NCBI GenBank assembly: GCA_905147135.1 | Contig: LR990054.1 | Location: 15,723,001 to 15,787,000, forward strand | DNA length: 64,000 nt | Direction: 5' to 3' | Source of the DNA: Blastobasis lacticolella | Lineage: Eukaryota; Arthropoda; Insecta; Lepidoptera; Blastobasidae | Shown: one piece after another, positions 33,489 through 46,100 of the stretch | How the letters are laid out: each line of letters begins with the position of its first letter | Numbering within the stretch: position 1 is the stretch's first letter | The notes under the pieces: model-generated | Databases searched by the model: none | The model's input: only the letters and a program-made list of their open reading frames with translations | Told to the model about the DNA's origin: nothing | Program-made: the position numbers and the translations under genes

Positions 33489-34809
33489 GTCACGTTTGGT
33501 GTTGCCATTATTGGAGAAATATATTTACTGTGAATTTGGTATTATTATGGGGTAATCAATACAATCCGAAAAGAAGTTGTCAAAATACCTTTTGATTTAT
33601 TAAACGTTTCTCCGATAAACGTCGAGTAGACATAATTATTAATCTACGACTTTTTATTACACAAAACAGATTAAAGAGTTCGGTAACGATTTATCCTACA
33701 ACACTAGTTCCTAAAGAGAAGTGATATAGTACTCGTCGATATCTACATTTCGGGTGACCGCAGTCAATTTTAAATCTTTTATAACTCGGAACCCATTGGT
33801 CCTGAAACACTAGTTTCTAGAGAGAAATGATAGTACTTGTTAAGATCTACATTTTAAATGACACCTGTCAAACTTAAAACTGTCATCCGAGTGTTGTAAG
33901 ACCAATCGTTTTAGAGTTACAACAGTTCTAAGTTTGACAGCTGTCATCCAAAATGTAAATCTCGACGAGCACTTTCACTTCTCTTTAGGAACTAGTGTTC
34001 TAGCACTAATAGCTTAGGAGTTATTTTAGTTCAAAGTTTGACAGCTGTCATACGAAATATAGATCTCGAGGAGTGCTATCATTTCACTCTAGGAACTAGT
34101 GTTCTAGGACCAATAGTTTCCGAGTAGCAAGAAAACCTTTTGCTGGACCCTGGTGAAAATATGACTTTCAGATTGCACCCGGTCCGGCTCTGCCTGGCCC
34201 TGATCGGTAGGTCGGTATCCGCGCTAAGTAATAAAAGTAATTCGGAATTTGCATCAACAATGGTAGCAATACTAGAAAGGGACACAGTACTATCGATGGT
34301 GACTCTCGGTCTGCCCGGTTTTAGTCAAAGCAGTGCGCAGTCCTTTTTGGGTGGTAAGTCCATGAGAGGGCATCATATCCAATTTATTGTGAAGTCACAT
34401 AGGCCAACCTGTGGAAAATGAAGACGCTTCTAACGATAAGTAAGTAGGTACTCACTTAGTTCAGAAGTTATGAGGCAACAAATAAACATTCATACCGGTC
34501 AAAATCATAACTCTCCTTTTTGCAAAAGCAAGCACTGTCGATTCACGGTATGTAGATCGAGAGATCAAAAAGACGGTAGCAGGTATCAGGGCGTGAGTTT
34601 GATTCACTAGACATCTTACCTTTTATTATAATGACAATATTAAATTATAAGGACAAGGTTAAAAATTATTATGTATTTCGCTCCGGAGAAATGTTTAGTA
34701 GATCAAAAGGTATTTTGCCAACTACTTTTCGGATTGTACGGATTACCTCATAATAATACCAAATTCACGGTAAATATATTTCTCCAATAATGGCAACACC
34801 AAACATGAC
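33489..34809. mobile_element. foldback-type DNA element with about 125-bp TIRs and internal mirrored repeats
   Basis: The left arm 33489-33614 (CACGTTTGGTGTTGCCATTA ...) and right arm 34684-34809 are inverted and over 90 percent alike by eye. Inside, two direct units (33697-33775, 33808-33886; ACACTAGTTCCTAAAGAGAA) face two inverted units (33915-34005, 34028-34118; CTCTTTAGGAACTAGTGTTC). No transposase ORF. Long TIRs and nested inverted units fit foldback elements; no superfamily is assigned. Confidence 0.75.
34275..34365 (+). repeat. direct repeat, copy inside the foldback element
   Basis: CTATCGATGGTGACTCTCGG then TCTGCCCGGTTTTAGTCAAA and GCAGTGCGCAGTCC. The second copy is at 34866-34955, outside the right TIR. 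Confidence 0.8.
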
Positions 34810-34865
34810 ACTTGTCAATTTAGAATGACGCTGATTATGCCAATGACATTGTGTTTACACTGTTA

Positions 34866-34955
34866 GAAAGGGACAAAGGACTATCGATGGTGACTCTCGC
34901 TCTGCCCGGTTTTAGTCAAAGCAGTGCGCAGTCCCTTTGGGTAGTAAGTCCATGG
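34866..34955 (+). repeat. direct repeat, copy outside the foldback element
   Basis: CTATCGATGGTGACTCTCGC, TCTGCCCGGTTTTAGTCAAA, GCAGTGCGCAGTCC and TAGTAAGTCCATGG; nearly identical to 34275-34365, about 590 bp apart. Confidence 0.8.
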
Positions 34956-34987
34956 TTATAGATATGTGTGACAGTTTGTTTCGTATT

Positions 34988-35130
34988 TAAGCTACGCGTC
35001 GACTAGTCCGCACCGCAAGAGCCGCACGCGCCGCACGCGCCGCACGCATCGCATTGAGATATTGCTGACGTTGCTGATGGCATGGCCACACTGGCCGCAC
35101 CGCACGCACCGCAATTGCGGACAGGGATGC
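34988..35130 (+). repeat. GC-rich short element with GCCGCACGC units, copy A
   Basis: AAGCTACGCGTCGACTAGTC, then CCGCACCGCAAGAGCCGCAC, repeated GCCGCACGC, ending GCGGACAGGGATGCCAAC. The inverted copy is at 39330-39515. Confidence 0.7.
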
Positions 35131-35869
35131 CAACTGTGTATCATGGTTTGGTCTAATAAATGACACTTCAAAATAACGCTTAGATGGTAACCCCGATTGC
35201 TCTTTCTCTTTGCTCTAAAAAAAATTAATGTCTGTGCTGACTGTCGGTACGGGTTATACCTCTAAATTTATAATATTAGTTCATTAAAGTATCATTTAAT
35301 TTCTTGTAATGGATATTGATGAAGACATGTTGTTTGTTGGCAGATGAAGAGGAACGTAAACCGAAATAACGTCAAGCATGGGTTCATAAAATAAATATGA
35401 AGAGACCAATATTTTTTGATTACATTCGTATGTTAAAAATCTAGTTTCATAGTTTCCGAGATATTCTCAAGCCCTATTTGACAAAACAACATACAAAGTT
35501 TAGAAGGGCTGTAGTGCCAGAAAAAGACTGGTAGTTTTTTTAGGGTAAGCATATATTATTAATTGGTACGTATTTACATATTTCCTACATTATTATTAGG
35601 TACTATTAATTATTTACACTCCGTTGCAAAAAAACGGACAAATAGGTCAACTTTCATACAATCCTTCGAAGGCCATTTAAAATGGTAACGCGGGCAAAAG
35701 CTAAACTGTCATAAAAACGATTTCTACGCGGGCAAAAGCTGGTCAAAATATATTTCCAGTTTTATTGATCTTAAAAATACTTTTCTTTGTTCTATTTCAA
35801 TTTCAAAACCAAACCTCAAAAACATCTTTATATCATAACATTATTACTTACTTATTTCAGATATATTAC
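35131..35869. other. gene-free spacer
   Basis: AT-rich. A local repeat of CGCGGGCAAAAGCT appears at about 35688 and 35727. No gene. Confidence 0.4.
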
Positions 35870-36350
35870 TGTTCGAATTTGTACAAGCATTCAAACCGTC
35901 TGCACGAGTCGGATTGAGCAGAGCAACTATACCTACGAGGGGCCACGAGTTGCTGATACATACAAAATCAAAATGCATATTTAAAAAGCGTGTAAAGGAA
36001 CATTATGTGCCTGAATGGTCTACAATACCTGTATTTATTTTATTATGTATATATGTATGTGTATTTATAAATATACTATATTGTGTGTGTTTAGTATCTC
36101 ATTTATAATTTATGTAGTTTATTAAATATATACATGTGTTTTTAAACTATTGCGCACGTCCCATCCCCTATAATCTATAATGTCCCTCTTCTATAGGCCT
36201 GCTGGAAGAAAGTTCTTCTTAGAAATAAGTAGTGCCTGTTGACACAACACGTCTTTAATTTTGTAATTTCTGTTTACTATATTGTGTGCAATAATTATTA
36301 TTTTTTATATTGTGTGCAATAAATGGTTAAATAAATAAATACAACAAAGA
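35870..36350 (+). pseudogene. LINE 3' end with C-terminal ORF scrap
   Basis: Reads SRATIPTRGHELLIHTKSKC then IFKKRVKEHYVPEW, a basic C-terminus of the LINE ORF2 type, followed by a UTR related to 14385-14490 (TCTTAGAAATAAGTAGTGCC) and an ATTGTGTGCAATAAATGG end with a TAAATAAATA tail. Confidence 0.5.
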
Positions 36351-37919
36351 GTAACATCTAGGATCTACTAGCTCCTCTAACTTAAAATGTCGTCAATTAC
36401 AATCAAATTACAATAATTTTTAGGACCTAAATGGTTTACTGTAAACATTTAAGTTTTATTCAATATCTATTTAGTTACTTCTGGGTTTTGAAAGTTTTGA
36501 GGTACTTAGGATTTGAATTTTTCTTACTAATCAGGTTATCAAAATAATGACCACACTACAATATTTTTGAGTAAATGTTTTATTTTAAATATCGAATTTT
36601 TATTCAATAGCTACATTATTAACGGTTTTGAAATTGTCTCCCAACAACCGTGTCATTCTATTGCTGAAAGATAGGTATCTCCTACTATTGAGTACGTCTC
36701 AGCCTGAACTTCGAATTGTAATAGCATTATAAGAGTAGGTATAGTATTCTGTACTATACCCACTCTTATACTAGTATTGCGCACGAAAGTTAGCTGAGCC
36801 CTGTTATGTAGATCTACGAATTACAGAAAGATACATTGAATTATCAATGTTCATGCTTTGCTTCTTGGCTTTACAAAGCCGACACTTTTTGTGCTGGTAA
36901 GTGTATGTCATCGCCGTCGCCGCCGTTGACACCGGGTCTATCTGATTGTCTGAGTTTGTGGCACTCTATAACTCTTTACAGCGGTATGCCTATGCACACC
37001 GGCCAAACGAATGGATCCGGCAAACTGCGTTTAGATTATAAAATTCTTTGGCCGGGTATACATAAAATGACGTAAATTCGAAAATTTCAAAACAAGGCGA
37101 CTATGGAGTCACCAACTAGAAAAAGTTACTGAATTTAATTATTCTTAATATTTAGTGTGTAGCACTAAGAAATCGGGTGTTATGTTAATTAACACGTTTA
37201 ATAAATTGAGAAATAAAACGTGTAATAACACTAAGAAATAAAAACGGACCTATTTCCTGATACAGGCAGGTTTAGGTACCAACAATCGTGACTAAGCCTT
37301 CGATATTATCCGCGATGTCTCACACCACATAAACCATACATCTAACATGTGTAAGCAAGCTCAGCAATTTTGCGGGCTGAGTACGTCCAGGGTGTTCCCA
37401 AGGGTAGGTGAACTAGGAACGGGTTATCAATGAAACCAGTCGAAGTCCACATTCAAAAAAGGTATATTAAAATTCACATCACAAATTATACACGGAACAT
37501 ATCGCTACCGCGATGTAAAAGGTAGGCAGCGCCATCTAGCGATATCAAGCGGAACTATATATAAAATGTATGACTAAAACAGTGTGATGTTAAAATACGT
37601 TCAACAATGTGCATAATATGGAAGATGCGAATATTGTAATTGAAATGGATATAAGTCAATACAACAAGCTGAACGTTTGTTTAACTAAAGGAAACTTAAC
37701 AACAGTAATTCGAGTAGTAAATCAGGATTCACCCTACTCGCCGGACTCATGCAGCACGGATCCAAAATAATTGATCTTCTATGTTCTATTGTCATTTACG
37801 CTGTTTATACGAATGATTTCAAGATCCGCGCTGCAGCTAGCCATATAGGTCTTCTTTTGGTAACGCTCAGCTTCAAACCACAGAAGATCTGTTTATAACA
37901 CCTACCCCCTGTATTTGAT
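36351..37919. other. gene-free region
   Basis: No exon supported. A 79-codon ORF at 36836-37075 has no known domain and no matching splice signals. AGCGCCATCTAGCGATATCA near 37530 echoes the GCCATCTAG motif of several MITEs here. Confidence 0.45.
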
Positions 37920-38020
37920 CCGTATATCACCTAGTGTTGCTGATGTCCATAGGCGGCGGTGACCACTTTCCATCAGGTGACCCGCTTGCCTGTTTCTCAG
38001 CCGTATAAAAAAATTATACA
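37920..38020 (+). repeat. LINE 3'-tail fragment
   Basis: GTTGCTGATGTCCATAGGCG and GACCACTTTCCATCAGGTGA then CAGCCGTATAAAAAAATT: the last 100 bases of the 5350-6865 LINE family. Confidence 0.7.
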
Positions 38021-38850
38021 AACGTCAATATGTAATAATCTCAACAGTGTGGCTTCTGCACCACCCGGCATTTTATAGGTCATCAAAATAAGTATTATTA
38101 AAGATACTCTATAGTTGCTCTGTTCTAGGAACAACAAACATTGGGCCAAATATTGGCAATGTTTCCAAGTCAACCAGAACTAAATTTATTTTTATTCAAT
38201 GAATTATATTGTATGAAATTGTATGAAAATAGCATTTAAAAATTTACCAGGTCCTCATTTATTTTTCGCCAAAGTAAAACACTATAAAATTTCGCCACGC
38301 TATCTCCAAATTTCGCCAGTATAGCGAAAAAATGATCTAATGTGGCAACACTGTCAACGAGAATTTCTTTCTAAAAAGAGAAGATTATAGTTTCGGTTGT
38401 TCTATGATCCAAAATCTTTGGTTTCGAGCAATTATCTAGAACTCTCAGTCACAAATTAAAAAATACTAACATTTGATAATAGCAGTAGGTTCGAATGGGT
38501 ACTTAACAACTTATATCCTTCTCTATCAGACATGGCATATGCACCATTAAAAAAGGAAACAAAATATAGATTGGGACTCCAGCTATAAGTAGACTCTAAA
38601 GTCCAAAATATATGCGGCAAATTCTATAGTTTAATATCCGTGTGACGTCACGGGCCGGCCCTCAGGGTGCCCAACCTAGCGGGTTCTTCCACAAATTTAG
38701 GGGTATGTGGGATTAGATACTTTAGATAATGTTCATATTGTAGGAGTATATTTAGTGGCTTAGGTATTTTGTTTATATTTATTTTTTCATAAAATTATTA
38801 AGGCAGATTAGAATATAGCATTACACGCTGTCTAAAAAGTGAAGGGACTT
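38021..38850. other. gene-free spacer
   Basis: No recognisable feature beyond AT-rich sequence. Confidence 0.4.
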
Positions 38851-38851
38851 A

Positions 38852-39016
38852 GGAAATTATAAGATTGATTGACATCAACAAGTAATCAACCTGATTTAGA
38901 ATAATGAAGACGTCCATCTTTTAGCTCCTATCTTGTTGTATTCAGACGGTCCTCATTATTCAATCAGTTATGCTTAGGTATCTACTTGTTGATTTCAATC
39001 AATCTTATAATTTCGC
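38852..39016. mobile_element. MITE, about 165 bp
   Basis: GGAAATTATAAGATTGATTG ... TCAACAAGTA on the left is the imperfect inverse of TACTTGTTGA ... CAATCAATCTTATAATTTC on the right, with an inner AATAATGAAGACGTC / GACGGTCCTCATTATT pair. Confidence 0.6.
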
Positions 39017-39329
39017 TGGTTGCTAAACTTCTTCGACAGAGTTTAACACATTAAGTTCACAGATGTTGTACGCGTACAAGGAAGGAGATTAATGTCTTAG
39101 AGGCCAGCTCAGGACATTTCTTTTGTTATAAAATTGGTCAGCAGCGTTTCCTGTTTTTTGATTTACGTGCCAAGCGTGGAGTTTGTGACAAACCCCCCCA
39201 CTAGTTTATAGCAGGCTTAAATACTGAAGTGCAGTTACAATTTAAACTTACAATTTTTTTATTATATTTATGGGTAAATATTTTAGGACTTAGTCTCCCA
39301 TTTCAGGCAAATAACGCCTTTTTTTCTTG

Positions 39330-39515
39330 TATCCCTGTCCGCATCGCCCGCATTTTATGCTGGTATCCCTAACTACTGACAATGCGGTGCGGCTGTGCGG
39401 CGCGGCCAGTGCGGGTAGTGAACGCACTCCTATACAAACTCATACAAAGCAACCCGAAATGCGATGCGTGCGGCGCGTGCGGCTCGTGCGGTGCGGGCTA
39501 GTCGACGCGTAGCTT
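39330..39515 (-). repeat. GC-rich short element with GCCGCACGC units, copy B (inverted)
   Basis: Reverse complement of 34988-35130: GCGTGCGGCGCGTGCGGCTC, GTGCGGTGCGGGCTAGTCGA and CGCGTAGCTT at 39485-39514. It lies 4.5 kb from copy A in opposite orientation. Confidence 0.7.
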
Positions 39516-40069
39516 TAAACTCGGTATGCACTCTCTGCTCCTGTATATAATTTTTTTTCTATATGGTTTTTTCTTCTTCTTCTTTATGGCCAGAACCAAA
39601 ACAAAAAATTACCATTTGACATACAGATTACAGATTATTATTTTAGTTTTTCGTGGGCTTTTCAATAAAATCAAACATTCACGCCCAATCTTGCAATTTA
39701 TTAGAGCTCTACACTAGTTTATTACATAATTTTAAGATTTTTATACGGAAGGTTTAGATAACCGTCAGGGATTTTAGTTATTAGTTATTTTATAAGCCAT
39801 AACAAGTATTTGGTAAGTATTTATTGGACTAAATATTTAACTTCTATGTAAAGGAGACCAAGTCACTGTCTAAACCTGAAGTCCTCTTGCGACTGCTTGA
39901 CTTTAAACCAACGACTGTAAGCTAGTACAAAATATTAAGTTTCCAGAACTCTCAACTCACACTCAATACTTTCAGAAATCTCTATTAAGGGCAGAAATGA
40001 TTATCTTTTACCTTCAATTAATCCTTTAACCTTTAATTATCTTTTATCTTCAAAAATGTACGGTTTCAG

Positions 40070-40165
40070 ATCCACCAACATGCCATCCCGGCAAACGAAG
40101 AATACAACGCCACCTGAAATTAAATTAGCTAAGAAAATAACAGCTGGTCTGCGAGACTGTGTTAC
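40070..40165 (+). CDS. MORN copy 2, coding exon 1 (start exon)
   Basis: Acceptor CGGTTTCAG before 40070, ATG at 40080 after 10 noncoding bases, donor GTTAGT after 40165. Encodes MPSRQTKNTTPPEIKLAKKI; copy 3 starts MPAESKTAVLPAEIQQKI and uses the same unusual GTTAGT donor and phase 2. The match between paralogs validates both. Confidence 0.72.
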
Positions 40166-43100
40166 GTTAGTCCCGTGCTTTACGTTTAATTATTTTCACC
40201 AAGTGTAAAACTTCTGATTCACATAATTTCACAGAATATTTTAATCAAACAAATATTGTGCGTGCATGTGCCGAAAATGGGAATGTTAGATGGATGAGGG
40301 GAGTGACGAGAATGGACAAAATAAAAAATGATTTAAGGGGAAGTTTGAGGATAGCGGCAGTGACGGCAAAGAGGAGGCGCAATAGACTAGCGTGGTATGG
40401 GGGCATGTTATGGGATGGGATGAAAGTCATGTGACATGGAAGGCGATGAATATGAATGTGAATGGCTTGCTTCAGTAGAAGCCGTCCTAAAATATGGATG
40501 GACTCTGTGAATGATGACATGCGGGCGAAAGGAGTGAGTATCGAGATGACGAGTGAAAGGATGAGAATCAAAGATAAAAGGTATGTTCTGCCGACTCCAC
40601 CTGATGGGACAAGGAATGGAAGATGATAATACTAAACATATCGTATAAACGTACGCATCGCTGAGGCAGACGAAAGATTGATATTCAGCATCTAATATGA
40701 GACTAGAGATAAAAAGAACGGCACTGGTCTAGTGACAGCACGCTTGCGATAAGCAAGGTTAAGTAGTGCTCGCAATATTCGGGAACTGAATGACTGACCG
40801 TTTGGTACTTTGAGGCTAGTCGAACTTCAGCACTGCAACGAGCTCGAAACTCTTTAGGTGTTCCTCCTGACACTGGAGGGGGACATGGGGACTGTTTGAA
40901 CAGTTAAGGGCACTGTGAAGATATATTTTTTAATTTGTTATTAATTAATTAGGGGGAAGAAGACCCTTTGGTTGAAGACTAACCGATGCTCTTACGGTGA
41001 GGGAAAACATCGTAATGAAACCTGCATATTCCGGCGACAGAATGTGCAACCATGATTAAATCTGGTCAGGATCCCCTGTTAATAGGGTCACGGAGGTCAC
41101 ATGGTAGTCACTCCACCTTACGTAATATGCCAAATCCTGGATCATGGTCAAGGCGGTCCATTAGGAGGAAGAAGCAGTGCAAAATCATCTGCTAAACATG
41201 TTTTACAGTTTAACTAAAAAGTTTTAGTAACGCACTTTTTTTTTATGTCATACGGTAGGAAAACAGGCAAGCGAGCCACCGGATGGAAAGTGATCACCAC
41301 TGCCTATAGACATTAGCAACTTTGCGACCTGTATGCCTTTGTGTCAAAACAGAATAAAAATAGATATTTGTCGGTTCCAGCGTGTCTGAAAATGGCAAGG
41401 CTAGGTGGTTGGAACTCATGCGCAACTTCACAGCAACAAAGGTTGAGACATGCAGGTACTTATTAACATTAAAGATAGTTTCTTAAGTAAAGTATACTAA
41501 GAAATATACAGATCCAAACTCCACTGTGATACCCTTGACGACCTGAGTGGTTCAGTGGTCAAATGTTCATGTAGTCTGTCACGCAAGAGGTCCCGGGTTC
41601 GATTCCCGGCCGGGCAGAAATTGAAATGATGAATATTAATTTCTGTTACGGGTCTGGGTGTTCTATGTATAATAAGTATGTATTTAAAAGTATATAAGTA
41701 GTTTATCAGTTATCTAACACAAGCTTTGCTTACTTTGGGGCTAGATTGCGCTGTGTGAATTTGTCCACGATTATGTATTTATTTTATTTATTATTTATTT
41801 ATTTTATCACATAACAAATTATTTCTTTTAAACTAACGACCAGCCCCGGCTTCGCACAAGTTTTATCGGGGTTCCTTTATTATAATGTTCATGTATTATA
41901 CTCGTACATATAATTGCATCACCATGATCCAATCTGGTCAGGGTCCCCTGGTAGCAGGGGACTTGAGGATAATTGATTCTATTAGTTTACACTAAAAACT
42001 TAATTGTAATGAAAAAACGTCGCGCGTTAAGGAGCGTCGGTGCCCGAGTGGTTAAGGTATACGACTCGTAAGCGAGAGGTACCGAATTGAATACCGGTAC
42101 CGGTTCGAATCCCATTTCGGCCTTAATACTAACCGCAGCTCTTACAGTGAGGAAAAACATCTTTATAAAATCTGAACAATCAGGTGACTGAATGTGTAAC
42201 CGCATGATCCAATCTCCCCTGTCCTCCCCCTGTGGTCAGGCTCCCCTGGTCCCCTGGCTTCCATCATGGTCGAGGCGGACCCTGGGCCCTCGTACTCGAG
42301 AGCACAACCGGGACATTAACGACAAGATGCATATTTTTTTATTGATATATGATTGCATCAGAGAAAATGGTGTATCAGGATCATTGGATAATTATTATCA
42401 GGATTATGATGTCGGTATTTGATCGTAGTCGTCCCGATAAATAAAATAAAAGGTTTACATATTTTATTCCACTGGATTTATTCCAATGAATTATTACGCG
42501 TCACTTGTTATTTCAGAGAGATAATAAATAATAAGTATATTTTCTCTTCACATACGTAGGGTGAGGTGTCGAACAGTGAACCACAAAAAAGTTAAACAAT
42601 CATAACTCAAAAGCTTTTTAATATAATGAAATGTTTTTAGTCCAGTAATTGCGTAATATATCTAACTCTTATTTTGCATATAAGTTTGTAGAAAAAGAGT
42701 TAGGGAAAAATTGATAATGCAGATTTTTTTAAAGATGGGAAATTACTCATTGTGTCCACCTCTTGGGACACATTGAACCACCAGGGGGTTGGTCTACAGC
42801 AAAACGGGTAGTACACAGTGAGCCCGACGAATGAGATCACTATTATTAATGTGTCCCTTTTGTACTTATTAGCATAGTAGAGACGTTGGATAATAATACG
42901 TTATTTATAAATGTGTAATCAATTAGTTTTATTTACCAAAATAGCTGTGAAGGCTATATCAGGAATAATAAATCAACAAAAATCAATAACAACATAACTT
43001 AACTAATTTCAGTCATTGATGATATCTTTTAAAGTTGTATAAAAATATAGAATCAACTAGCTACACTAAAGTTGTGATTTGGTAAGGTAAATGTTAGTAA

Positions 43101-46100
43101 AAATCGTAGTATAAAATAGTAGGGGAAGGGGTAGGGATTCGATCCACTGGTGAAGCCTTGCAGTGGATCTTAGTGGATTGAGGGGGGGTTTGATACGGGT
43201 AGGGTACGGTTAGCGCACGGATAGGTAGGGTTGAGTACGTGTAGGAGTGGGGTAGAGGTAGACTTTATTAAATTGAGACCATGCGAACCAAGACGCGCCG
43301 GGTAGCCAATACATGTACCTATTCACGAAGATTTTCCATTGTATTATTTAAACACTGCGATCTCCAACCCGCCTGCCAAGCGTGGAGATTATGTCAATAA
43401 CCTCCCCTTTCGTGGGAGAGGTCCTAAGTCCTGTAGTGGACTGTTACAGGCTGTGATGATGATTCACGAAGACTGACGGCAGTAGTGTGATACTGTCTAC
43501 CCGCATTTTTGTTCGAATAACTAAAATACTTTTAAACACAGTGGACCGGTGGCTCACTGTTCGTGCCGGTGTAGTGGGTCACTATGTACCACACATACTA
43601 ATTTTAGGTTAAGCAAAAAATAAATCATCAAAGTTGGAGTTACGAATGTACGACTAAACAGTGCAAAGAAGTTCAGTACAGAAATACAAAAAAAAAACAC
43701 TTTTAAAATATGTAGCATTCAGATGAAAATTGAAAATTACTACTTAGGTTTTTTCCGCATTTTTGCCCCGAAAATCACAGAGAACACCACGACGCGGGCG
43801 TTCTGCGCTGGAGCTCGCTGCCAGTAGTGAAGCAGGAAACGCGGTAAAATCGAAGTACGACTACGCTTACTGCACGATCTGACAAAGTTACGTTTTGGAG
43901 ATACTAATGGTGGCTAACTGTGTACTACTGGTTCACTGTTTAACATCTCACAAAATATACAAAATAAAACGATGTTTTAAAATATAACCTGCCAGTACAC
44001 AGTAGACAGGTAAAGTAATGTACACTCTTATTTTAAAAGAGGGACCCAGCAGTGGTCAGCAATGATTAAGGCTAATATAATTATTTTTGACGCGAGACAA
44101 CCGCCCGCCCATCTGCCTTAGTCGCGCCGTCGAGACTGTCAGTACGCCCCACCAGGCTGCGCACTCCCACATCCGTTTTCTGGGTCACGAGTCCTTGCTA
44201 ATGACCATATGAATAAATTATATTGATCGCATCTGTCATATACACATATACATATATACCTTTCCGAAGAATTGCTTTAACTTATGGTGGAAACCGCTTT
44301 CAAATCCGTTGCGTGGTTTAGCGGCAATACATACATACAGACAGATGCTGTAAACGACTTTAATGTATACAATGTATAGAATCACTATCGGTATAACTAT
44401 CAATCGTATTTCCCACAGACAGACTTCGAGGAAATTCAAAGGAGATGCTCGATTGAAGTCTGGATCTGGATCGACCGAAGGGTCCTGGGGCACAACAGCC
44501 TTCAAGGGTACCGGGTGTTACAGTTTTGCAGGCGGCGGTTCGTATAATATTTTATTACTGCTGTTCCCCACAGCAATAACACCAGCGTTCAGCCAACGAC
44601 TCTGTTATTTTTTTATTTATTTTTTATGTGAAATAGACAGGTATTTGACTGCCATCTCACCTGATGTTAAGTGCAGATGCAGTCTACGATAGTGCATACC
44701 TGTTATTAAGTACCTATTCCTTCTCAGTTAATATTCGCTATCCGCTGTAGATCCTGGCTACACAGGAGTTGCACCGTGGGAATGAATGGTGGGGCAAAGC
44801 TCGTTTCTTCCCGCGGGCTTTTGTAGACTTTCCGGAACATATAGTACTCTATAATACTCGGGGAGAATATATAGTTTCCTTATTTAGATAATTTTGGTTG
44901 GTTTCGGGAGCACTTTCTTTTATAATATGTACCGACACATATTTCTTATTTCACATTTCTTGGTCGTGTGTTATATGGCAGAGTAGAATATAAAACCAAG
45001 AATCAGCCTCCTGACGAGCGTCGCTCAAGGCGACTGATATCGAAAAGGTATGATCAGCTAGAACTTTCTTAGACCTAGCCTTAGAAGTAAGATAGAAAAT
45101 GAACCATCGTGATTTTCTGTAACAAAGAAATCAAGTCCAAATAGGTAGGCGAGGAGATTATGCCATAACCTTCCAATTTCCACTATGAATTGTCTCCAAT
45201 ATAAAAATATCATTTGTATTGAATGTAGAGGAAGCTCATTTCTACCGTGTACAGTCAGCTGTAGAGGGACTGGACCTCCTTCGAATAGCATATATTACCT
45301 AAGTATATTATTATTACTATTATTATTAAGCAGGCAAGCAGTTGTCAAACAACTGATAGATGCCTGTATCTAGCTCTTCTCTACTAATTTTCAAGCTGTA
45401 TTTAAAAATTTATCTAGTCTGTTTTTGAATTGGTTAGTATTTTCCGCCGTCACCACGGATTCAGGCAACTTATTCCAGGCATTCACGACTCGGTTGGTTA
45501 AAAAGTGTCTGTGCGGATTGTTGAAGGAGAAACAAGTGCTGAGTTTCAGAGAATGGCCTCGTAGGTGGTGGTTCTTGTTCTGCAGAAATAACTTTTCAAA
45601 ATCGTGGATGTTGTAATGTCCATTGAGAATCTTGAACGTTTCGATCAGGTCACCACGCTCTCTGCGTTTCTTCAACGTTGGCAGCTTTAGTTTTTTTAAT
45701 CTGTCCCCATACGATAATCTCCTCAGCTGTCTTGGCACCTTTGTGAAACTTCTTTGCACTTTTTCAAGAATTTCCTCATCCTTTACAAAATATGGACACC
45801 AGATTTGAAAAGCATACTCTAACAGTGGCCTTATATATGATTGGAAGATTCTCATCATCATCTCTGGTGTCAGCATACCAAAAGCTTTCTTTATTATGTA
45901 AATCAAACTCTCCGCTTTCTTGGCTATGCTTGACACGTGTTCACCCCATTTGAGATCCTCTGTGATGTACACTCCCAAATCGACCTGTACCTTTACTTCA
46001 CACAGTTGTATGTCATTAAGCTTGTATGTTAGGTGAGGATTCTTGTTTCCAATGTGCAGTATTGTACGAGTGGGTTGGCAAACACCTTAGTATCGTCAGC

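Noticed and set aside
41543..41616. A functional tRNA gene
   Set aside because: The B box is good, but the stems do not pair cleanly and the sequence continues into a SINE body and tail.
42030..42125. A functional tRNA-Thr gene
   Set aside because: The T-arm region is interrupted by an extra TACCGGTACC-type segment and followed by the SINE body present in other copies.
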